NCBI RefSeq assembly: GCF_015278315.1
Contig: NZ_JADIJE010000001.1
Coordinates: 1-64,000, forward strand
Direction: 5' to 3'
Length of the DNA stretch: 64,000 bases
From: Microbacterium ureisolvens
GTDB lineage: Bacteria; Actinomycetota; Actinomycetes; Actinomycetales; Microbacteriaceae
Shown here: piece after piece, positions 58,267-64,000 of the stretch
Layout: every line of letters begins with the position of its first letter
Numbering within the stretch: position 1 is the stretch's first letter
Translations under genes and position numbers: made by a program
The notes under the pieces: generated by a model
Databases searched by the model: none
What the model was told of the DNA's origin: nothing
The model's input: only the letters and a program-made list of their open reading frames with translations

Positions 58267-58956
58267 ATGCCCGCCACGCCACTGCCGCCCAGCGGCGACC
58301 TGCCCAGCGGCCCGAAGACGTGCGACGGGAGCGGGATGATCGAGATCCATCGCCTCTTCAAGCGCGGATTCGGCGAGGGGCCCGACCTCGTGCGCCGGGT
58401 GAGCGAGGGCGACACCGCCCACGCCGCGGCGGTCGCGACCCAGCTCGAGACCCTGTCGCTGGGCCTGCACGCCCACCACGAGGGCGAGGACGAGCGGCTG
58501 TGGCCCGCGCTCGACGAGCGGGCGCCCTCGTGCGCGGCGCACGTCGAGCGGATGAAGGCCCAGCACGCCGAGCTGCTCGTGCACCTGACCGCGCTCGATC
58601 GCGCGCTGCCCGCGTGGCGGAACTCCGCGACGTCGACGGATGCCGCACCCGTGCTGTCGGCCCTCGCCGGCGTCAACGACGCCATGGCGGTGCACCTTCC
58701 CGACGAGGAGACCAACATCGTGCCCGTCATGGAGCACACGATCACCGAGGCGGAGGTGCACTGGTTCTCCGAGCACGGGCGCAAGTCCATCCCGAAGGGG
58801 CAGACCTGGCAGCAGCTCGGCGAGATCCTCGCCGCCCAGCCCGACGGCGGCGACGAGTGGCTGCACAAGCGCATGCCCGCTCCGGGACGCCTCGCGTGGC
58901 GCTGGATCGGCCGGCGGAAGTACGCCGCGCACCGGGCGGCCCTCGAAGGGCGCTGA
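58267..58956 (+). CDS. Hemerythrin HHE domain protein
   Basis: The 229-residue protein has a HHE-type four-helix pattern. EIHRLFKRGF (residue 27) gives the first His, LGLHAHHEGEDERLWPAL the second and third ligands with Glu, AQHAELLVHLTAL the fourth block and VHLPDEETNIVPVM the last. Hemerythrins bind a di-iron centre and O2, NO or redox signals. A short Cys-containing N-terminal stretch (KTCDGSGM) precedes it. ATG 58267 is supported by GAGGAG upstream. The 3' end meets the two-component regulator convergently in a duplicated junction. Confidence 0.85.
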   Translation: MPATPLPPSGDLPSGPKTCDGSGMIEIHRLFKRGFGEGPDLVRRVSEGDTAHAAAVATQLETLSLGLHAHHEGEDERLWPALDERAPSCAAHVERMKAQHAELLVHLTALDRALPAWRNSATSTDAAPVLSALAGVNDAMAVHLPDEETNIVPVMEHTITEAEVHWFSEHGRKSIPKGQTWQQLGEILAAQPDGGDEWLHKRMPAPGRLAWRWIGRRKYAAHRAALEGR

Positions 58957-59019
58957 CCGCTGACGTACGCGAGGCCGTGCTCGAAGGGCGCTGACGCTAC
59001 GCGAGGCCGTGCTCGAAGG
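58942..59019. repeat. Local duplication spanning the convergent 3' ends
   Basis: CTCGAAGGGCGCTGAC occurs at 58942-58957 and 58980-58995, and TACGCGAGGCCGTGCTCGAAGG occurs at 58966-58987 and 58998-59019. The stop codons of the hemerythrin gene and of the response-regulator gene both lie inside the duplicated blocks. Confidence 0.9.
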
Positions 59020-59635
59020 CGAACACCACGAGCTGCACCCGGTCGCGCAGCGCGAGCTTCGTGAGGATCCGGCTGATGTGGGTCTTGACGGTGGCCTCCG
59101 AGAGGAACTCGCGCGCTGCGATCTCGGCGTTCGAGAGGCCCCGCGCGGCGAGCGCGAAGATCTCCCGCTCGCGCTCGGTGAGCTCGGCGTAGGCGGGAGG
59201 GACCGGCCGGGGACCGGCATCCGTGAATCTCTCGAAGAGATCGCGGGTGGCGGATGCCGCGATCACGGCGGATCCCGAATGCACCGTCCGGATCGCCGCG
59301 AGGAGGAACTCGGGGTCGGCGTCCTTGAGGAGGAACCCGCTCGCGCCCTGCCGGATCGCGCGCGCCGCCGCCTCGTCGAGGTCGAACGTCGTGAGCATCA
59401 CGATGCGCGGAGGATCGGGGTCGCCGAGCAGCTCGGCGGTGGCGGCGAGCCCGTCCATCACCGGCATGCGGATGTCCATGAGGACGACGTCGGGCCGCGC
59501 GTGGCGCACGGCGTCGATCGCCTCGCGGCCGTCGGCGGCCTCGGCCACCACCTCGAGGTCGGGCTGCGAGTCGACGAGCATGCGGATCCCGGCGCGGAAG
59601 AGCGCCTGATCGTCCACCAGGGCGACGCGGATCAC
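58997..59635 (-). CDS. NarL/LuxR-family response regulator
   Basis: The 212-residue regulator has a receiver domain ([16 protein letters not shown], phospho-acceptor Asp54 in [12 protein letters not shown]) and a C-terminal LuxR-type helix-turn-helix ([35 protein letters not shown]). It would be phosphorylated by the histidine kinase encoded upstream and then bind DNA. The start GTG 59635 is preceded by AGGAGG at good spacing; a longer upstream frame runs through an inverted repeat and is unlikely. It is 136 bases downstream of the kinase gene. Confidence 0.94.
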   Translation of the reverse strand: MIRVALVDDQALFRAGIRMLVDSQPDLEVVAEAADGREAIDAVRHARPDVVLMDIRMPVMDGLAATAELLGDPDPPRIVMLTTFDLDEAAARAIRQGASGFLLKDADPEFLLAAIRTVHSGSAVIAASATRDLFERFTDAGPRPVPPAYAELTEREREIFALAARGLSNAEIAAREFLSEATVKTHISRILTKLALRDRVQLVVFAFEHGLA

Positions 59636-59653
59636 TGTTCGACCTCCTGCGCA

Positions 59654-59758
59654 CAGAATCGGATCCGCAGGTGCGGGCGTCGGACGCGACACGCCGGGAT
59701 CGCCCGGCAACACCCCGGCGTGCCGTCCTGCCGGTCCGCTCGAGCGGATCCGATTCTG
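59654..59758. repeat. 105-bp nested inverted-repeat element between kinase and regulator genes
   Basis: CAGAATCGGATCCGC at 59654-59668 and its perfect complement GCGGATCCGATTCTG at 59744-59758 enclose a second inverted pair, CACGCCGGG and CCCGGCGTG. The element lies in the 136-base gap within the two-component operon and would fold into a long hairpin in its mRNA. Confidence 0.85.
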
Positions 59759-59771
59759 CGCACGGATCGAC

Positions 59772-60959
59772 TCATGCCGTGCTCCCGATCGGGATCGAGG
59801 CGCTCACCGCGAACGAGCCGGACTCCTCCGAGGCGTCGAAGCGGCCGCCCGCCAGCTGGGCGCGCTCGCGCATGCCGATGAGCCCATGCCCGGGCCGGCC
59901 GTGCGGGGCGGCGCCCGGCGCCACGGGGTTGCGCACGGAGAGCTCGACGCGGTCGGGCAGCCACGCCAGCCGCACGTCGACCGGACCGCCGGGAGCACCG
60001 TGTCGCAGGGCGTTCGTGAACGCCTCCTGCAGGATGCGGTAGACCGCGAGCTGCACCGCGGCGGGCGGCTCTCCGGGTGGTGCCGGATCGACGTCGACGC
60101 GCAACTGAACCCCCGCCGCGCGCACCTGGGCGTACAGCTCCTCGAGGTCGGCGAGGGTGGGCTGCGGGCCGTCGCCCTGCCGATGCCGCAGCTGGCCGAG
60201 GAGCAGACGCACATCGGCGAGCGCCGCGCGCGCGGTGGTCGAGATCGTGGCCAGCGCCTCGGTCGCCACCGCAGGATCCGCGGCCGCGGCATACCGCGCG
60301 CCGTCGGCCTGCGCGACGACGACCGCGAGCGAATGGGCGACGACGTCGTGCATGTCGCGCGCGATGCGCACGCGCTCCTGCTCGGCGGCGGCCTCCGCCT
60401 CGGCGCGCTGCTGCGCGTCGCGGTTCTCGCGCGCCCGCACCGCCGTGCGCACCAGGGCGCCGGTCGTCCACGACAGGCCGAGCGCGAAGGCCGCGGCGAC
60501 GAGCATCACGAGCGCCAGCGGCAGGGTCTGCCACGTCAGCCCGCCACCGGCGAAGACCGGCCCGGCCATCAGGTACACCGTGATCACGAGCGCGCCCACC
60601 AGCGCCGAGGCGAACCCCGCCCAGTACACCCGCTGCCCGCCGTACGCGGCCGTGGTGTACAGCACGGCGAAGATCGCTATGTCGGCGAAGCTCGGCGGCC
60701 TTCCGAAGCCCATCTGCAGCACCGCGCCCGCCCATGCCAGCCCCAGCGCGAGCCCGGGCGACAGCCGCCGCACGGCGAGGGCGGCACCGAAGACGAGGGC
60801 GATGAGCAGCGCCTGCACCGCCTCCAGCCAGCCCTGCAGCGGTGCGCCGTATCCGGTGGCGCCGGTCACGATCTGCTCGATCGGCCACGCGATCAGGAAG
60901 AACGCCACGCCCAGTGAGACGTCGACCACGATCTGGTGGGTCTTCAGGGGGCGGAACAC
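59772..60959 (-). CDS. Sensor histidine kinase, HisKA_3 family
   Basis: The 395-residue kinase has four to six N-terminal membrane helices (residues 10-170, DesK-like region) and little outside sequence, so it likely senses a membrane state or ligand. The phospho-acceptor is His204 in [13 protein letters not shown], and the ATPase domain is marked by [12 protein letters not shown] and [16 protein letters not shown]. It pairs with the NarL-type regulator downstream. Start is GTG 60959; no strong ribosome site is visible, so a leaderless or short-leader message is possible. Confidence 0.92.
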   Translation of the reverse strand: MFRPLKTHQIVVDVSLGVAFFLIAWPIEQIVTGATGYGAPLQGWLEAVQALLIALVFGAALAVRRLSPGLALGLAWAGAVLQMGFGRPPSFADIAIFAVLYTTAAYGGQRVYWAGFASALVGALVITVYLMAGPVFAGGGLTWQTLPLALVMLVAAAFALGLSWTTGALVRTAVRARENRDAQQRAEAEAAAEQERVRIARDMHDVVAHSLAVVVAQADGARYAAAADPAVATEALATISTTARAALADVRLLLGQLRHRQGDGPQPTLADLEELYAQVRAAGVQLRVDVDPAPPGEPPAAVQLAVYRILQEAFTNALRHGAPGGPVDVRLAWLPDRVELSVRNPVAPGAAPHGRPGHGLIGMRERAQLAGGRFDASEESGSFAVSASIPIGSTA

Positions 60960-61050
60960 CGTTTCACGTTACGGGAGAGGGCGTGGCGGGGCATCCGTCT
61001 CCCGCTGTATTCGCGACGGATGCCGCATCCGCCGCGCGATGTATCCATAA

Positions 61051-61067
61051 GGTCGGCCCAGCCGACC
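61051..61067. promoter_or_regulatory. Candidate operator upstream of pyrimidine catabolic genes
   Basis: GGTCGGC-CCA-GCCGACC is a perfect 7-bp inverted repeat about 170 bases before the amidohydrolase start. A second small hairpin, CCGACG-GGAAA-CGTCGG, is at 61115-61131. Either could be a repressor site; no regulator gene is in view. Confidence 0.4.
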
Positions 61068-61235
61068 ATTGCGCCGCCTCGAACGAGGCTTTACTGTCGC
61101 GTCACAGGCCGAAACCGACGGGAAACGTCGGATCGACAAGATCGGGAAGCGGGGCTGCTCCCATCGATCGGACCCCGCTGGTCCCGCCCGAGGGACGGAC
61201 GAACACGGCGACGCCGGTTCACGAACGGAGAGACG

Positions 61236-62084
61236 ATGACGACGGTACGCGCGGCGATTTCGCAGACCACCTGGACGGGCGACAAGGAGTCGATGCTCGA
61301 CAAGCACGAGGGGTTCGCGCGGGATGCCGCAGCCCAGGGTGCGCAGGTGGTGTGCTTCCAGGAGCTGTTCTACGGCCCCTACTTCGGGATCACGCAGGAC
61401 AAGAAGTACTACCGCTTCGCCGAGTCGGCGGAGGGGCCCATCGTGCAGCGGTTCGCGGCCCTGGCCAAGGAGCTCGGCGTGGTGATGGTGCTCCCCATCT
61501 ACGAAGAGGCCGAGACCGGCGTCTACTACAACACCGCGGTGCTCGTCGACGCCGACGGCACGATCCTCGGCAAGTACCGCAAGCACCACCTCCCCCACCT
61601 CGACCGGTTCTGGGAGAAGTTCTACTTCCGTCCCGGCAACCTCGGCTACCCGGTCTTCGAGACCGCGGTCGGACGCGTCGGGATGTACATCTGCTACGAC
61701 CGGCACTTCCCCGAGGGGTGGCGTGAGCTCGGCCTCAACGACGCGCACATCGTCTTCAACCCGAACGCGACGAAGCCCGGCCTGTCCAACCGGCTGTGGG
61801 AGGTCGAGGGGCCGGCCGCAGCGGTCGCCAACGGCTACTTCGTGCTGCAGCCCAACCGGGTCGGCCGCGAGGACAACGAGTACGGCGAACTGGCCGTCGA
61901 CTTCTACGGCACGAGCCAGGTGATCGACCCGCGCGGAAACTTCGTCGGCGAGCGCGGCTCGGGCGACAGCGAGGAGCTGCTGGTGCGCGACCTCGACCTG
62001 AACATGGTGCTCGAGATGCGCGACGACTGGCAGTTCTACCGCGACCGCCGGCCGGACTCGTACACGAAGATCGCGAAGCCGTGA
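61236..62084 (+). CDS. Nitrilase-family amidohydrolase (beta-ureidopropionase type)
   Basis: This 282-residue carbon-nitrogen hydrolase has the catalytic Glu43 (CFQELFYGP), Lys116 (KYRKHHLP) and Cys153 (MYICYDRHFPE). Sequence style fits N-carbamoyl-beta-alanine or N-carbamoylputrescine amidases. With dihydropyrimidinase encoded next it likely completes reductive pyrimidine breakdown: dihydrouracil to N-carbamoyl-beta-alanine to beta-alanine, CO2 and ammonia. ATG 61236 has GGAGAG upstream. The next gene is 115 bases away on the same strand, so co-transcription is likely. Confidence 0.92.
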   Translation: MTTVRAAISQTTWTGDKESMLDKHEGFARDAAAQGAQVVCFQELFYGPYFGITQDKKYYRFAESAEGPIVQRFAALAKELGVVMVLPIYEEAETGVYYNTAVLVDADGTILGKYRKHHLPHLDRFWEKFYFRPGNLGYPVFETAVGRVGMYICYDRHFPEGWRELGLNDAHIVFNPNATKPGLSNRLWEVEGPAAAVANGYFVLQPNRVGREDNEYGELAVDFYGTSQVIDPRGNFVGERGSGDSEELLVRDLDLNMVLEMRDDWQFYRDRRPDSYTKIAKP

Positions 62085-62199
62085 CGGCTATGCGGACCAT
62101 GTCGATGCGCGAGCGCTGCAGTTACCTGCGACGGCGCCGTCGCCCGGCGCAGCGCTCGCAGGAAACAGCAGCGGTCGAGAACCGGAGAGAGACGCAGCA

Positions 62200-63633
62200 A
62201 TGACAACGACACTCATCAAGGGCGGCACGGTCGTCTCGGCGACGGGACGCGGCGAGGCGGACGTGCTCATCGACGGCGAGACGATCGCGGCCGTGCTGGC
62301 GCCCGGCGCGCAGCTTCTCGGGACGGATGTCGCGGCATCCGTCGACACCGTCATCGACGCCACCGGCAAGTACGTGATCCCCGGCGGCATCGACGCGCAC
62401 ACTCACATGGAGCTGCCCTTCGGCGGCACCAACGCGTCGGACACGTTCGAGACGGGGACGCGGGCGGCCGCGTGGGGCGGCACGACGTCGATCATCGACT
62501 TCGCCGTGCAGCGCTACGGCGAGCGCGTGCAGGACGGCCTGGCCGCGTGGCACGAGAAGGCCGCCGGCAACTGCGCGATCGACTACGGCTTCCATCAGAT
62601 CGTGGGCGGGGTCGACGACGACTCGCTCGCCGCGATGCGGGGGCTGCTGGACGAAGGCGTCTCGAGCTTCAAGCTGTTCATGGCCTACCCGGGCGTGTTC
62701 TACTCCGACGACGCACAGGTCCTGAAGGCGATGCAGGTGTCGGCCGAGACCGGGCTGCTCACGATGATGCACGCCGAGAACGGCCCGGCGATCGACGTGC
62801 TCGCCGCCCAGCTGGCAGAGGCCGGCAAGAAGGCGCCGTACTACCACGGCATCGCCCGCGCGTGGCAGATGGAGGAAGAGGCCACGCACCGCGCGATCAT
62901 GCTCGCGAACCTCACCGGCGCGCCGCTGTACACGGTGCACGTGAGCGCCAAGCAGGCCGTCGACCAGATCGCCTGGGCGCGCGACCAGGGATGGAACGTC
63001 TTCGGCGAGACCTGTCCGCAGTACCTCTACCTGTCGCTCGAGGAGCAGCTCGGCGCGTTCAGCGAGGAATGGGGCCAGTTCGAAGGTGCCAAGTGGGTGT
63101 GCTCGACGCCGCTGCGCAGCCGCAAGGAGGGCCACCAGCACCACATGTGGCAGGCTCTGCGCACCAACGACATCCAGATGGTCTCCACCGACCACTGCCC
63201 CTTCTGCATGAAGGGCCAGAAGGAGCTCGGCCTCGACGACTTCCGGGCGATCCCGAACGGCATCGGCTCGGTGGAGCACCGGATGGACCTCATGTACCAA
63301 GGCGTCGTCACCGGCAAGATCACGCTGGAGCGCTGGGTCGAGCTCACCTCGACGACGCCGGCGCGGATGTTCGGCCTGTACGGCCGCAAGGGCGTGATCC
63401 AGCCGGGCGCCGACGGCGACGTGGTGGTCTACGACCCGAACGGGCACACGACCATCTCGGCGGCCTCCCACCACATGAACATGGATCACTCCGCGTGGGA
63501 GGGGTTCGAGATCGACGGGCACGTCGACACGGTGATCTCGCGGGGGAAGGTCGTCGTGGACGGCGGCCAGTACCTCGGCGCCAAGGGCGACGGCCGTTTC
63601 CTCAAGCGCGGCCTCTCGCAGTACCTCATCTGA
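62200..63633 (+). CDS. hydA: Dihydropyrimidinase / D-hydantoinase
   Basis: The 477-residue enzyme has the metal-binding set of cyclic amidohydrolases: GGIDAHTHMELPFGG (His67, His69), the carboxylated lysine in VSSFKLFMAYPG (Lys158), His191 in MMHAENG, His247 in YTVHVSA, and Asp331 in STDHCPF. It opens the ring of dihydropyrimidines or hydantoins. Length is normal. ATG 62200 follows GGAGAGAG. The operon context with a nitrilase-family enzyme and an F420-type oxidoreductase is a known actinobacterial arrangement. Confidence 0.95.
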   Translation: MTTTLIKGGTVVSATGRGEADVLIDGETIAAVLAPGAQLLGTDVAASVDTVIDATGKYVIPGGIDAHTHMELPFGGTNASDTFETGTRAAAWGGTTSIIDFAVQRYGERVQDGLAAWHEKAAGNCAIDYGFHQIVGGVDDDSLAAMRGLLDEGVSSFKLFMAYPGVFYSDDAQVLKAMQVSAETGLLTMMHAENGPAIDVLAAQLAEAGKKAPYYHGIARAWQMEEEATHRAIMLANLTGAPLYTVHVSAKQAVDQIAWARDQGWNVFGETCPQYLYLSLEEQLGAFSEEWGQFEGAKWVCSTPLRSRKEGHQHHMWQALRTNDIQMVSTDHCPFCMKGQKELGLDDFRAIPNGIGSVEHRMDLMYQGVVTGKITLERWVELTSTTPARMFGLYGRKGVIQPGADGDVVVYDPNGHTTISAASHHMNMDHSAWEGFEIDGHVDTVISRGKVVVDGGQYLGAKGDGRFLKRGLSQYLI

Positions 63634-63660
63634 GGTGGAGGCTCAGGTCGAGGCATCCCA

Positions 63661-63710
63661 TGTCCCACTTTCGGCCGCAAGGCCTCTCGCAAGCAGCGGA
63701 AAGTGGGACA
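63661..63710. repeat. 50-bp inverted repeat between hydA and the oxidoreductase gene
   Basis: TGTCCCACTTTC at 63661-63672 and GAAAGTGGGACA at 63699-63710 are exact complements with a 26-base spacer. A partial third copy, GGGACATGAAAGTG, follows at 63727. It lies inside the presumed operon, so it may be an mRNA hairpin or a dispersed repeat. Confidence 0.8.
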
Positions 63711-63753
63711 CGAAGACCCGAGATCGGGACATGAAAGTGAGGGGAGAGCGCTG

Positions 63754-64000
63754 ATGGACTTCGGTGTCGTCCTGCAGACGAACCCGCCCGCCGCGCGCAC
63801 GGTGCAGCTGGCCAAGCTGGCGGAGGCCCACGGGTTCAGCCACGTGTGGACGTTCGACTCGCACCTCTTGTGGGAGGAGCCGTACGTCATCCACTCGGCG
63901 ATCCTCGCCGAGACGAATCGGGTGACGGTCGGCCCGTTCGTCACGAACCCCGCGACGCGGGACTGGACGGTCACGGCATCCGTCTTCGCCACGCTCAACG
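63754..64000 (+). CDS. LLM-class F420-dependent oxidoreductase (partial, 3' end beyond window)
   Basis: Only the first 82 residues are visible. MDFGVVLQTNPPAARTVQLA, VWTFDSHLLWEEPYVIHS and VGPFVTNPATRDWTVTAS match closely the N-terminus of the luciferase-like F420 family often found beside dihydropyrimidinase genes (TIGR03842-like). ATG 63754 has GAGGGGAGAG upstream. It may reduce uracil-type substrates or act on a related ring, but its exact reaction is not known. Confidence 0.85.
   Translation, partial: MDFGVVLQTNPPAARTVQLAKLAEAHGFSHVWTFDSHLLWEEPYVIHSAILAETNRVTVGPFVTNPATRDWTVTASVFATLN

Overview
The DNA is very GC-rich, with GTG and TTG starts and actinobacterial gene types (Ser/Thr kinase, DUF3618, Actino holin-X-like, F420-type luciferase-fold oxidoreductase). 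The motif GCGGCATCCGTC/GACGGATGCCGC recurs throughout. This suggests a chromosomal segment from the family Microbacteriaceae, most likely Microbacterium. The genus is inference; the sequence contains no rRNA. I saw no tRNA, rRNA, CRISPR array, integrase or transposase.

Layout. (1) 1-12859, minus strand: one tightly overlapping cell-envelope cluster, in transcription order Ser/Thr kinase, a 2070-residue Ig-like/cadherin-like surface protein, MoxR ATPase, DUF58 protein, a membrane transglutaminase-fold protein whose Cys and His appear substituted, and a DUF5684 membrane protein cut by the window edge. (2) 12860-14880: five copies of an 81-bp palindromic repeat around an AbiEi-like/DUF559 endonuclease-fold gene. 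(3) 14881-18791: small hypothetical, membrane and lipoprotein genes. (4) 19038-20925: a three-gene holin-X/DUF3618 envelope operon. (5) 21019-28430: rpoB-rpoC with a near-consensus promoter upstream. (6) 28720-29052: a small secreted protein.

(7) 29266-39211 is the most unusual part. Two overlapping DUF4062-STAND NTPase genes share a 466-bp N-terminal cassette that is about 99% identical and has foreign-looking codon use. They are followed by a CHAT-type cysteine protease and by an alpha/beta-hydrolase fused to a caspase-like protease. The proteins resemble sensor, switch and effector parts of bacterial abortive-infection or programmed-death systems. (8) Further on, 52462-55517 holds a translationally coupled HExxH metallopeptidase and a metallo-beta-lactamase-fold hydrolase that may be a second two-gene effector module.

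(9) Metabolic genes fill the rest: 5-oxoprolinase (pxpA and a pxpB-pxpC fusion), an oligopeptide ABC transporter (fused two-domain ATPase on plus, dppABC convergent on minus), a spermidine-synthase-like protein, a SprT-like protein, a ComB-like phosphatase, an FMN reductase, an FtsX-type ABC exporter, a hemerythrin protein, a NarL-type two-component system, and the start of a pyrimidine/hydantoin catabolic operon (nitrilase-family amidohydrolase, dihydropyrimidinase, F420-type oxidoreductase cut by the right edge). Intergenic regions carry many short inverted repeats of several unrelated sequences. Several terminator-like hairpins are built from inverted pairs of the GACGGATGCCGC motif.
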